From Lysinibacter sp. HNR (GTDB taxonomy: Bacteria; Actinomycetota; Actinomycetes; Actinomycetales; Microbacteriaceae), in NCBI RefSeq assembly GCF_029760935.1, contig NZ_CP121684.1, positions 372,001 to 436,000 on the forward strand: a stretch of DNA of 64,000 nucleotides, in the 5' to 3' direction. Positions 37,640 through 46,189 of this stretch are shown one piece after another; the first letter of the stretch is position 1, and each line of letters starts with the position of its first letter. The notes under the pieces are model-generated. The model made no database searches and had not been told where the DNA came from. It saw only the letters and a program-made list of their open reading frames with translations. The position numbers were made by a program, and so were the translations under genes.

Positions 37640-38611
37640 ATGGGTAGTGACGTGTTTTTTATTGTGAACCTCGTGGCTGCCGCGTTCTTTATCGGCCTGG
37701 TCGGGCGCAATGACGGGGCACCTCTAGTGGCACTCGCACAGCAGACGTCTCGTGGCAGCGGGCTATGGGCACCCGTTCTTGTGGTGGCCGCATTGCCGAT
37801 ATTGCCGCTTCTGGGAGTGCGTGGAGTGGCTGAGTCCCTTGAGGCGCTTATGTTTGGCGTCTATTTCTCTGATCAGGCCCGTTTTTCGCTTCTTCTCGCG
37901 GTCGTTATAACAATCGCTTTATCTGCGGTTCTGGCTGTTCCTAATAGCATCACGTTAGCGCTTGTCGGGGCTCTTGTCGGGGTGAGCCTCGCTAACGATG
38001 CGTCGATCAATGGTGAGATTGTGCTGAGGGTGCTTCTTTTGGCCGCTATTGCGCCGATCCTGGCAATGCTGCTGGCCTGGATGTTGGGGAGTTTGCCGCT
38101 TAGGTTGGCACCGGGACGTGCACCACGGGTACTTTCTATTCTTCGAAAAATTGCCTTTGCTGCGCTGGCGCTTGTGTACTCGGCAAATGACGGACAAAAA
38201 GTTCTTTTTATAGCTACCTTCACAACGGGAATATCCTTGGCTGCAGCAGCAAAAAACCCGGTTCTGATCGCGGTATCAACAACGTTTTTCCTGATTGGAG
38301 TTCTTGCCGGTCTTCGTCGTTCAGGCCAAGCACTAAGGCAGGGGTCTGTCTCCCCCGGCCCGATCCAAGCATTGTGGGCTCAACTTTCGGCGGTAACTGT
38401 TCTCTCGATAGGGACTGCACTCGGCGCTCCGCTGAGTATGACACAGTCCATCGTGGGAGCTGTGGTCGGGTCGGGGCTCACTCGCGGTTGGCGGTCAATT
38501 CGGTGGATGCCCGTGGCTCGAATTGCCGCTGCCTGGCTGTGGTCGTTACCTATTTCTGCCTTTACCGCCTGGTTTCTGACCTCATTACTCACCGTGTTCT
38601 CGAGAGGATGA
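37640..38611 (+). CDS. pit: Inorganic phosphate transporter, PiT family
   Basis: This 323-residue membrane protein has about ten hydrophobic segments. The two repeat signatures of PiT carriers are present: FIGLVGRNDGAPLVAL near the N-terminus and VYSANDGQKVLFIA in the middle, followed by GAPLSMTQSIVGAVVGSGL. It would import phosphate driven by protons or sodium. RBS GAAAGGAAGG precedes the ATG, and the gene is divergent from the ABC operon. The next gene encodes its usual DUF47 accessory protein and overlaps its stop. Confidence 0.9.
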   Translation: MGSDVFFIVNLVAAAFFIGLVGRNDGAPLVALAQQTSRGSGLWAPVLVVAALPILPLLGVRGVAESLEALMFGVYFSDQARFSLLLAVVITIALSAVLAVPNSITLALVGALVGVSLANDASINGEIVLRVLLLAAIAPILAMLLAWMLGSLPLRLAPGRAPRVLSILRKIAFAALALVYSANDGQKVLFIATFTTGISLAAAAKNPVLIAVSTTFFLIGVLAGLRRSGQALRQGSVSPGPIQALWAQLSAVTVLSIGTALGAPLSMTQSIVGAVVGSGLTRGWRSIRWMPVARIAAAWLWSLPISAFTAWFLTSLLTVFSRG

Positions 38612-39261
38612 TGATGTTCCAAAATATTTTCCGCCGTCGTAAGCGTCTTCCAAAGGATCGACCAAAGCGCGGCTCAAAGCGCCGTACTATTCCGGCTCTT
38701 TTAATTCGGCAAATTAACTTTGCGCTGGAGGGTGCGGAGCTGGCGCACAGGGTCTGCACCAAAACAGTCATCGACGGTCGAGACAAGATGACCCGCATTG
38801 AACACAATGGTGATGATGCCCGCAGTGACCTGATCGAATACCTCTCGGGGACGCTCACCACACCACTTGATCGTGAGGATATTTTTCGTGCGTCTCGCTC
38901 CATTGATGATGTGCTCGATAACCTTCGAGACTTTGTGCGTGAAAGCGACCTTTGGGCGGTCTCTCTCCCTCGTCAGGCCGAGCACGCGGTGGAAGCAATT
39001 GGGGAGGCTCTTCGTCATCTCCGGCACGGGGTCGAGAACATCCGTATCTCTTCGTCACAAGAGCACCTGCGCTGTGCCCGAAAAGAAGCAAAAACCGTGC
39101 GAAAGCACTATCAAGCTGGCTTAGCCGTAATATTTACCGGCGATTTCACTATGAACACCCTGAAGCAACGCGAAATGCTTCGACGTCTCGATGTTGTTGC
39201 CCTGCGCCTCATTGAAGCAGCGGATGCGGTGATGGATGGCCAGATCAAACGAACGATGTAG
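38608..39261 (+). CDS. DUF47 / PhoU-like phosphate transport accessory protein
   Basis: This 217-residue helical protein of the DUF47 family (PhoU-like) usually pairs with PiT transporters and is thought to regulate them. The ATG at 38608 overlaps the pit stop (ATGA), giving translational coupling; the longer open frame from 38374 is only pit read in another frame. The protein is rich in charged helices, with an N-terminal basic patch (RRRKRLPKDRPKRGSKRR) and typical family patterns DREDIFRASRSIDDVLDNL and AKTVRKHYQAGLAVIF. Confidence 0.83.
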   Translation: MMMFQNIFRRRKRLPKDRPKRGSKRRTIPALLIRQINFALEGAELAHRVCTKTVIDGRDKMTRIEHNGDDARSDLIEYLSGTLTTPLDREDIFRASRSIDDVLDNLRDFVRESDLWAVSLPRQAEHAVEAIGEALRHLRHGVENIRISSSQEHLRCARKEAKTVRKHYQAGLAVIFTGDFTMNTLKQREMLRRLDVVALRLIEAADAVMDGQIKRTM

Positions 39262-39341
39262 GTTTGAGTCTCTCGGAAGCAGGTTTGTTGTATTGATTTG
39301 TTGTATTACTGATGGGGTAACCATTTACTGAGGGGACTGGA

Positions 39342-39398
39342 AGATTCTCCCGAAAGCATAGCGGTGATGCACTGTGGCATGTGCTATCGGGAGAATCT
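39342..39398. repeat. Perfect 12-base inverted repeat between convergent genes
   Basis: AGATTCTCCCGA at 39342-39353 is matched exactly by TCGGGAGAATCT at 39387-39398, with a 33-base interior. It lies in the 160-base gap between the convergent DUF47 gene and the glycerophosphodiesterase gene and may be a bidirectional terminator, although neither side has a clear T-tract. Confidence 0.6.
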
Positions 39399-39420
39399 AC
39401 TACTGAGAGGTGGGTGGTTA

Positions 39421-41751
39421 TTAGCTGCCGTCACCATCAATGGTAGGAACGAATGTGCTGGTTCTCTCTTTGCGGTTCATGGAGGCGTTCCACGTTGTGT
39501 ATGCCGTAACATTGTTTGGCTCGCGAGGGCAGCCGATATTGCGCGGTACTATTTCATCAGGAGGATAGAACTTATTCAAATAGAACGCTCCCTTTGCTAC
39601 ACAGTCATTGGGGCTGATAGTATCGTAATCTTCAAGATCAACACTCAAAAGTATTGTGTCGAAGCCAGGACTCTGTGCGAGTTTCAAGGGAACGTTGCTT
39701 CCCGGATAGATATCAAGAGCGTGATCCTGTTCTGTGTGGAAGAAGATCGATCCTGTGCCTTGTGGGGGATTCGCATTGGGGGACATTATGACTGTTCCAA
39801 AAAGATTACCCGGGGATTCGCCATCAATATTATTGACTGTGAGTTTTGCTATTTCGAAGTTTGTCCAGTGTCGTCGTATTGAGTAATTAATTGTGACGGA
39901 GCCATGGGTAGTGTATTTTCCTTTTCCTGGAATTTCATGTTCTACACCGGCGGTTGTTTTGTAGCTTTGTTTGATCTCTTCGGTAGTTGCTGCTATGTTG
40001 ATTTTGGCGTAAGCAATAAGGTCGTCAGGCGAGAGCGTGTCTCTATCCCAGAGTTCAACAGAGATGTCTCCTCCATGGAATAGAGCCTGTCCACTGAAAG
40101 CATATGGTGTCTCTGTTCCCGGGGGTCCTGTGAGAGGCATGTATTGATTGGGATAGATGGGCAGGCTGTTTTCAGCGGTTCGTTCAAATAGTACTGTGCC
40201 ATAAGAACTGTCATCGCTGATAGACACACTTCCGTAGAGGTCACCCGGTGCCTCCCCATCGATATCATTCACACGGATGGAATCGATTGAGACCATCATC
40301 AGGGGCGAAGTGAAACGTTGATTGGTGTTGGAACTAATGAGCGAGTTCATTGCAGCAGGTGCTGGCTCTATCGTTCCGTCCCAGACTTGACCAATATTAT
40401 ACAACTTGCCGCGGCCCTCAAAGTAATAGTCGATACTGTCGGTATCGTCTGAAGTGAGAACGGTTGCGCCAATATCTTCCAACCAAGGCAAGAGCATTCG
40501 GAGGTCGTTTTGCTCCGGATCATTCCCATGGTCGGCGATACGGAACTGTAACGCGTAGCAGCATTTTGAATTATTCTGGAAATACGCGTCTTTTGGAGTA
40601 ATCTGTGTGGTGTTACCCCAGACACTGGGGAGTGGTTTCTCCCAATCGGTGAAGTTTTTCCGCCAAAGAACCCAGTCAGGAATAGGAACAAACTGCCCCA
40701 GCGGCTTATTCGAGGCTCGAACGAGAGCAGTGAGTTGCGCCATCGTTCCTTTTCGCGTATTTGATTCGGATATGTCACGTGGGGCATAATATCGTTCGAT
40801 TTCTGCGAAAGGGGCACGATCACCGTACCCCCTGTGAGGAAAGTTGTTGTAAAACCCAACGGAGTCTTTCATTGTTACTTCCACGCTGAGGACACCATCG
40901 GTTGTTGCGTTAGATTCTGCCCAGGTTTTTGTGCCGTAATAGCTTGGTGTCATGCCCGGTGGTGTAGATAAGTCGAAACGCTTGTCGACTTCGTTGGCAA
41001 TTGCGCGGCTGACTGCTACCTGTGTCAAAGGGGTGCGCGGAAGTTCGTATAGGTCCTTGAGAGAGTCTTTCCAAAGCTGAAAGGTGGGGTAAGCGCTGAG
41101 TCTAAATTTAAACACCACTCGGTCGAAGATATCTGCCTCTGGAAAAGCTTTGTGGAAGGCAAGTACTTCCCTCACTGTGGCGTGGACGTCATTATCCGAT
41201 TTGATCTCTACAAAGAGAAGGGAGGCTGCTCCTTGAGTAACAGCATCTTGAAGAAACTCGTGAAAAGTGAGTATCTTGTAGTTGGTGGGGTTGCGGTCAA
41301 TGGTTACTAGGTTCTTTTCCTTGAGTTGACTGAGTGTTAAAGTACTTAGTTCCGCGTTAGGGCCGGTGTTTGTTTCTGGGTCGTAGGTGGGCTCCATCAT
41401 TTTGCCAATATGTGTGTCATGGAACATGACCAAATGGTCATCGGCTGTGCGTCGTAGATCTGTCTCGACACCGGGACGACAAGAAGAGTATGAGTTTCGA
41501 AACGCTTGCATGCTGTTTTCTGGTGTTGTGGCGTCAAAGTCTCCCCTGTGACGAATGGTCATAAACTCTTGCTGCCCAGCAAGCTTTTGCATTTGATGAA
41601 GGACTCCGGCAGCTGAGTGAGTACAGTGAAAACTGTTTTTTGGTGTGTTCTCAGGAGCAACATCGACAGTGTTTGCTAAAGCTGCGCTGGGAATAATAAC
41701 TTGTAGAATAAGTGTCAATAAAGAGCAGATTGCGATGAACGACTGTTTCAT
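39421..41751 (-). CDS. Secreted glycerophosphodiester phosphodiesterase with repeated C-terminal domain
   Basis: This 776-residue exported protein has a signal peptide at residues 1-26 (SAALA then NTVD). The catalytic TIM-barrel of the GDPD family spans about 60-480; its hallmark is IRHRGDFDATTPENS, with catalytic His68 and the PEN at 77-79, followed by HTHIGKMMEPT-like metal residues and FVEIKSD. It would cleave glycerophosphodiesters to an alcohol and glycerol-3-phosphate outside the cell. Two related repeats follow (about 505-600 and 640-740), each starting near V-N-x-I-D-G-E-x-P-G-x-L-x-G and carrying an IYP motif. I do not recognise this repeat; it may bind a surface or calcium. The gene is visibly AT-richer than its neighbours, suggesting acquisition. 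Confidence 0.83.
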   Translation of the reverse strand: MKQSFIAICSLLTLILQVIIPSAALANTVDVAPENTPKNSFHCTHSAAGVLHQMQKLAGQQEFMTIRHRGDFDATTPENSMQAFRNSYSSCRPGVETDLRRTADDHLVMFHDTHIGKMMEPTYDPETNTGPNAELSTLTLSQLKEKNLVTIDRNPTNYKILTFHEFLQDAVTQGAASLLFVEIKSDNDVHATVREVLAFHKAFPEADIFDRVVFKFRLSAYPTFQLWKDSLKDLYELPRTPLTQVAVSRAIANEVDKRFDLSTPPGMTPSYYGTKTWAESNATTDGVLSVEVTMKDSVGFYNNFPHRGYGDRAPFAEIERYYAPRDISESNTRKGTMAQLTALVRASNKPLGQFVPIPDWVLWRKNFTDWEKPLPSVWGNTTQITPKDAYFQNNSKCCYALQFRIADHGNDPEQNDLRMLLPWLEDIGATVLTSDDTDSIDYYFEGRGKLYNIGQVWDGTIEPAPAAMNSLISSNTNQRFTSPLMMVSIDSIRVNDIDGEAPGDLYGSVSISDDSSYGTVLFERTAENSLPIYPNQYMPLTGPPGTETPYAFSGQALFHGGDISVELWDRDTLSPDDLIAYAKINIAATTEEIKQSYKTTAGVEHEIPGKGKYTTHGSVTINYSIRRHWTNFEIAKLTVNNIDGESPGNLFGTVIMSPNANPPQGTGSIFFHTEQDHALDIYPGSNVPLKLAQSPGFDTILLSVDLEDYDTISPNDCVAKGAFYLNKFYPPDEIVPRNIGCPREPNNVTAYTTWNASMNRKERTSTFVPTIDGDGS

Positions 41752-42124
41752 TGTAGAGGCTTCCCCAATTAGAAATGTTGCATTCGGCTGAGTGCATTCA
41801 GAGTCTACGGGGTGTGCTGAGGAGTGGTGAAGGGTTTTTTTGCCTAGTTGTGGGTGAAAGTTCTGTAATTATTTTAGTAAAAATATATATTGCAATCAGG
41901 CTGTGGCTCTAGACTAGCTATGTTGATTTCGGCATGAGAGTTTGTACGGATAGGGATTTGGCTGAGAGTCACGGGTCTTTTGTGCCGGTCTGGAAACTGT
42001 GCTTGATGTTCTCTCTGAAGGCAGGTTTTTGTGATTTTGGTTTGGTCTACTACAGAATCATGATTTGTGGGTTATTTGCCTCACGGGGGCCTTCGAAGAC
42101 CTCAGAGAGTAGTGCTAGCAACAG

Positions 42125-42271
42125 GGATCATCCGCGCTACGCGGGGAGTTTGGGCCGTTCAGTGTGCGAAGCGTCAAGTTCCCGGGATCATCCCCGCTAC
42201 GCGGGGAACTCTGCCGATTCGCTCGTGCACACGCGGCTTGTGGCGGATCATCCCCGCTACGCGGGGATGAA
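42125..42271 (-). CRISPR. Orphan three-repeat mini-array related to the I-E array
   Basis: Three repeats at 42125, 42185 and 42245 are spaced exactly 60 bases apart and share the GGATCATCCCC ... GCGGGGA hairpin core of the large array, the first with one C-to-G change. Unlike the main array, the last four to five bases differ in every copy (GAGTTT, GAACTC, GATGAA in place of GAGCAC), so the conserved end bases that precede the hairpin in the crRNA strand are missing. Two spacers lie between. The 370 bases on its left side (41752-42124) contain only the promoter region of the phosphodiesterase gene and no gene I can support. It may be a relic or an array with its own processing. Confidence 0.8.
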
Positions 42272-42287
42272 GGGCTTACCAGAAACA

Positions 42288-42337
42288 AAAGGTGCTCCTC
42301 GAATCTGGGCTAAGCCATTGGTTCGAGGAGCACTTTA
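42288..42337 (-). terminator. Probable intrinsic terminator of the MHS transporter gene
   Basis: GTGCTCCTCGAA (42292-42303) pairs with TTCGAGGAGCAC (42322-42333), and the loop holds a further GGC/GCC pairing. On the minus strand the stem is followed by CCTTTTGTTT, so transcription from the transporter gene would end here, just before the mini-array. Confidence 0.65.
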
Positions 42338-42449
42338 CCTTATGTGTTTCCTGATGACTCATCACCTTGTTCGCCCAGAAATTGTGCTACCAATAACCTC
42401 ATCTCTCTCGTAGCCGTTTCATGCATACCCCCACCTTCGCAACGGGACA

Positions 42450-43799
42450 CTAACGCCCCACTTCAACCACCACCCGCTTTGCGCTGAGCTCTTCCTCGTT
42501 GTCCAACCAGTTGAGCCCGCGGTTGTGCAGGAAGAAGATGTAAACCAGGAGCGACGCCCCGATGGTGATCGTGGTGTAGACGATAAAGGCGGTCACGTTC
42601 TCGGTGCTGAGCGCCGCGCTGTAGAGAAGCGGAGCGGTGCCGCCAAAGATTGAGTTGGCGAGGGCGTAGCCGAGCCCGAGACCGAGGGCACGAATGTGGG
42701 CGGGAAAGAGTTCCGCCTTAACCACCGCATTAATCGAGGTATACCCGGTGATAATGACAAACGCCCCGCAGAGGATGAGGAAGGCCACAATAGGGTTGGC
42801 CGCTGAGGGCAGGGCGGTATAGAGGAATCCGGTGTAAAGTACGCCGCCGACCCCAAAGAAGACCAGGAGGGTTTTTCGGCCCACGATGTCGCTGAGCCAG
42901 CCGCCAAAGGGTTGGAGTACCATCAATACGCTGAGCGCAATGAGGTTGATCACGGTTCCGGTGATGACGTCGTCATCGGCGAAGCTCGCCTGGATAATCT
43001 TGGGTCCGTTCACCGTGTACGCGTAGAAGGCGAGTGTGCCGCCCATAGTCACGAGAAAGCACAGGATAAAGGGACGCCAGTAGTGCACCAGCAGTTCACG
43101 TAGTGAACCGGCCGACTTGTCTTTGCCGGAGCGGGCCGCATCAATCTGCTTCTTGTCCAGGGATTCATCCATGGTGCGGCGCAGCCAGAATACGATGAGG
43201 GCTCCGATGCCGCCGATAGCAAAGGCGACTCGCCATCCCCAATCGGTGATTTCCTCTGGGGTGAGAGTTGTGAGCATGATGAGTAGTGTGAGCTGGGCGA
43301 GCACGTGGCCGCCAACCAGGGTGACGTACTGGAACGACGAGAAGAAGCCGCGCCGTCCGGGAAGGGCCGCCTCCGACATGTAGGTTGCGCTGGTGCCGTA
43401 CTCGCCGCCGGTGGCAAATCCCTGAAGGAGACGGCACAGAATGAGGATCACGGCGGCGCTCATGCCGATGGATTCCCGTGCGGGAGTGATAGCGATGATG
43501 AAGGAGCATCCTGCCATGAGCGAGATGGAGAAGGTTAGCGCGGCTCGGCGTCCGTGTCGGTCGGCAAAACGTCCGAAGAACCAGGAGCCAACCGGGCGCA
43601 TTAGAAAGGTGAGGGCAAAGATCGCCCACACGTAGATCTGTGAGTTTGTGTCGCCCTGTGCAAAGAAGTGAAACTCGAAGTATGAGGCAAAAACCGCATA
43701 CACGTAAACGTCGAACCATTCGACGAGGTTGCCCGCCGAGCCTTTTAGGGTGTTTGATGCTGAGCGTCGGAAGGGGGAGTACTCCTTTGTAGCAGACAT
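42450..43799 (-). CDS. MFS transporter, metabolite:H+ symporter (MHS) family
   Basis: This 449-residue membrane protein has twelve transmembrane segments. Residues SAGNLVEWFDVYVYAVFASYF and the loop GRFADRHGRRAAL are the signatures of the MHS group (proline/betaine, citrate, alpha-ketoglutarate or shikimate symporters), followed by RLLQGFATGGEYGTSATYM. I start at ATG 43799 because the family begins here; a TATAAT ends seven bases before it, so the transcript may be leaderless. The longer open frame reads into the promoter. The substrate is unknown; it is not part of a clear operon. Confidence 0.88.
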   Translation of the reverse strand: MSATKEYSPFRRSASNTLKGSAGNLVEWFDVYVYAVFASYFEFHFFAQGDTNSQIYVWAIFALTFLMRPVGSWFFGRFADRHGRRAALTFSISLMAGCSFIIAITPARESIGMSAAVILILCRLLQGFATGGEYGTSATYMSEAALPGRRGFFSSFQYVTLVGGHVLAQLTLLIMLTTLTPEEITDWGWRVAFAIGGIGALIVFWLRRTMDESLDKKQIDAARSGKDKSAGSLRELLVHYWRPFILCFLVTMGGTLAFYAYTVNGPKIIQASFADDDVITGTVINLIALSVLMVLQPFGGWLSDIVGRKTLLVFFGVGGVLYTGFLYTALPSAANPIVAFLILCGAFVIITGYTSINAVVKAELFPAHIRALGLGLGYALANSIFGGTAPLLYSAALSTENVTAFIVYTTITIGASLLVYIFFLHNRGLNWLDNEEELSAKRVVVEVGR

Positions 43800-43961
43800 G
43801 TCGAAAATTATATAGTGAGCTTGTTTCTGCGCGAAGGTCAAAGGTAAGTTTTTACCTGAACCGGAAAATTTTATTTCGCCTGACGTTCTCTCTAAGCCCT
43901 CAGGCTTCTCCGTCGCCCCAAGATTAAAAAGCGTTTAATTCTCGTTCTTTAGCCTCGGAAT

Positions 43962-45131
43962 ATGAACAGCACACAATTATCTGAGGCTAGCCTGATGCAG
44001 GCGAGGCCGCTCCGAGTGGCGATTGGGGCGGGAGGAACCGGCGGGCACATTTACCCGGGACTTGCTGTTGCTCAGGCACTTCAGGAGCTCCACCCCGCCG
44101 CAGAGATTACGTTTTTTGGCGCGCGTGGCCGGCTGGAGGAAAAGATCGTTCCCCAGCATGGTTATCCGCTGTACACAACGACGGTGGTCGGGTCAGTTGG
44201 GAAGAAAGCTCCTTTGGCTCCCTTTCTCTTAGCTTCAGCGGCTCTTCGCTGTTCCTCGTACCTTCGACGTTGGGGTGCGCACGTGGTGCTTGGTATGGGA
44301 GGTTACCCGAGCCTGCCCGTTGTGTTTGGTGCTCGGTTTGCGCGCTTGCCGATCATAATTCACGAGGCAAACGCGGTTGCCGGGCGTGCGAACCAGTTAG
44401 CGAGTCGTTTCACTAAGAATATTGCAGTGGCACACGTTGACGGCGGAGTGAGATTGTCCAGTAGCAACCCGGTCAGAGCGTTGGGGATGCCTCTTCTGAA
44501 GCAGTCTGTCGAATCACAACGACCGGGGTTTCGCAGTGAGTCCCGGCGCGCTTTTGGTGCCTCGGAAGAGGAAATTGTTGTGCTGGTGTGTGGCGGCAGT
44601 CTTGGTGCGCAGAGTATCACGAACGCCGCAATCAGCGCCGCGCTGTTGGCGGCTAAGACGGAGCGTATCCGCTTTATCATCAAGACGGGCGCGAGCGATG
44701 AGGAACGCGCTCAAAGGCAACTTGCCAACGTGTCAACTGCAACGGCTTACGCCTATATTGATCGGATGGATCAGGCGTATGCGGCCGCAGATATTGTGGT
44801 TGGTCGATCCGGGGCAAGCACGGTGGCGGAGCTTGCCGAGGCTGGGCTGGCGAGCATTCTCATTCCCTATCCGCACGCGATTGGTGATCATCAGAGGGTC
44901 AACGCCCAGCGACTGGTTCGTGCCAACGCCGCGGTCGTTCTGGAGGATGATCTGGTTGACGGCCCCGCCCTGCTGCGGGAAATCGTGAAATTGACTCGGC
45001 CCGGTGTGCGAGAACGGATGGGAGCTGCCGCTCGGGGGGTTCACCGTCCCGATGCGGCAGAAGAACTTGCGCGCTGGGCTATCAGTCTGGCGTACCCGGA
45101 CAACACTCATCAAGATCAATCGCAAGTATAA
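43962..45131 (+). CDS. MurG-like UDP-GlcNAc transferase outside the division/cell-wall cluster
   Basis: This 389-residue GT28-family protein has every main MurG motif. The N-terminal GAGGTGGHIYPGLAVAQAL contains the lipid-acceptor loop, GMGGYPSLPVVFGARFARLP and IIHEANAVAGRANQLA follow, CGGSLGAQSI opens the second domain, and GRSGASTVAELAEAGLASIL then HQRVNAQRL binds UDP-GlcNAc. In actinobacteria murG normally lies in the dcw cluster with ftsW and murC; here none of those genes is present, so this is probably a second copy or a relative acting in another glycan. The next gene encodes a nucleotide-sugar dehydratase, which supports that. No strong Shine-Dalgarno precedes the chosen start; ATG 43998 (MQARPLRV) is an alternative. 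Confidence 0.82.
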   Translation: MNSTQLSEASLMQARPLRVAIGAGGTGGHIYPGLAVAQALQELHPAAEITFFGARGRLEEKIVPQHGYPLYTTTVVGSVGKKAPLAPFLLASAALRCSSYLRRWGAHVVLGMGGYPSLPVVFGARFARLPIIIHEANAVAGRANQLASRFTKNIAVAHVDGGVRLSSSNPVRALGMPLLKQSVESQRPGFRSESRRAFGASEEEIVVLVCGGSLGAQSITNAAISAALLAAKTERIRFIIKTGASDEERAQRQLANVSTATAYAYIDRMDQAYAAADIVVGRSGASTVAELAEAGLASILIPYPHAIGDHQRVNAQRLVRANAAVVLEDDLVDGPALLREIVKLTRPGVRERMGAAARGVHRPDAAEELARWAISLAYPDNTHQDQSQV

Positions 45132-45178
45132 AAGTTAGCACTATCAAGCTGTCTAAGCCCTAAGGAAAGAGGTTAAAA

Positions 45179-46162
45179 ATGAATAATTTTTGGAAAAATC
45201 GTAGCGTCGTTGTGACAGGCGGAGAAGGATTTATCGGAAGTGTCCTCACCGAGGAGCTTCTTCGGGCAGGCGCACGGGTTACCGTTTTTGCCCACTACAA
45301 GCCCTACGGTACCCGAGGTCACCTTTCCCACCTCCTAGACGATATTAAAATTGTGAGTGGAGACATTCGTGATGCTGAACAGATCCGAGAGGCCACCAAA
45401 AATACAGACACAGTGTTTCATCTTGCTGCGCTGATCGGTATCCCCTATAGCTATGCGGCCCCTCATACTTACGTGACAACAAATGTTGAGGGAACTCGGA
45501 ACGTGGTGGCTGCGTGCCAGCAAAACGGTGTACGCCGAGTGGTACACACCTCCACGAGTGAGGTTTACGGCACGGCGCTATCGGTGCCAATCTCGGAGGA
45601 ACATCCGCTACAGCCTCAATCTCCCTACTCCGCGACCAAAATAGGGGCCGACGCAATTGCAATGTCTTATTACCACTCGTATGATACCCCGGTATCGATC
45701 TGTCGACCCTTTAACACGTACGGTCCGAGGCAGAGTGCCCGGGCGATAATTCCGGCGGTGCTCCAGCAGTTATTGAGCGGAGTAGACGAGCTAAAAGTTG
45801 GCTCTCTCACACCAACTCGCGACTTCACCTTTGTTTCGGATACGGCACAGGGTTTTATGGCTATTGCGGAGAGCGACAAAACCGTGGGACGCACCCTCAA
45901 CCTCGGCGCGGGTGAGGAAATCTCAATCGGGGCTTTGATCGAGCTTCTTAAGAAAATCACCCAGAATTCGGCACGTGTCGTCCACGACCCTGAACGCACA
46001 CGGCCAACGGGTAGCGAGGTTCACCGGTTACTCGCAGATAATCGATTGGTTCGCTCGCTCACCCGGTGGCAGCCAACTGTGTCGCTGAAGGATGGACTCA
46101 CGCAGACGGCAGAGTGGTTGGCCCTTCAGCCAATTTTGCGGGCATCAGAATACGCGGTGTGA
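45179..46162 (+). CDS. LegB-like NAD-dependent nucleotide-sugar 4,6-dehydratase/epimerase
   Basis: This 327-residue extended SDR enzyme has VTGGEGFIGS at residues 12-21 for NAD binding, the TSTSEVYG catalytic Thr/Ser strand and the Tyr150-x3-Lys154 pair in SPYSATKIGAD. The pattern HLAALIGIPYSYAAP and NTYGPRQSARAIIP, followed by LTPTRDFTFV, resembles LegB, the UDP-N-acetylglucosamine 4,6-dehydratase of legionaminic acid synthesis, more than dTDP-glucose dehydratases. GGTTAAAA precedes the ATG with GAAAGAGG further upstream. It is 47 bases after the MurG-like gene and co-oriented, so the two may build a modified amino sugar or glycolipid. Partner enzymes are not seen. Confidence 0.8.
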   Translation: MNNFWKNRSVVVTGGEGFIGSVLTEELLRAGARVTVFAHYKPYGTRGHLSHLLDDIKIVSGDIRDAEQIREATKNTDTVFHLAALIGIPYSYAAPHTYVTTNVEGTRNVVAACQQNGVRRVVHTSTSEVYGTALSVPISEEHPLQPQSPYSATKIGADAIAMSYYHSYDTPVSICRPFNTYGPRQSARAIIPAVLQQLLSGVDELKVGSLTPTRDFTFVSDTAQGFMAIAESDKTVGRTLNLGAGEEISIGALIELLKKITQNSARVVHDPERTRPTGSEVHRLLADNRLVRSLTRWQPTVSLKDGLTQTAEWLALQPILRASEYAV

Positions 46163-46189
46163 GCGGAAAGTGGAGGCCGAAGCGTTCGT

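Noticed and set aside
39364-39882. A 172-codon plus-strand frame opposite the glycerophosphodiesterase end
   Set aside because: It is antisense to the well-supported secreted enzyme and shows no domain.
41934-42413. A 159-codon plus-strand frame over the mini-array
   Set aside because: It contains the translated CRISPR repeats and has no ribosome-binding site or recognisable domain.
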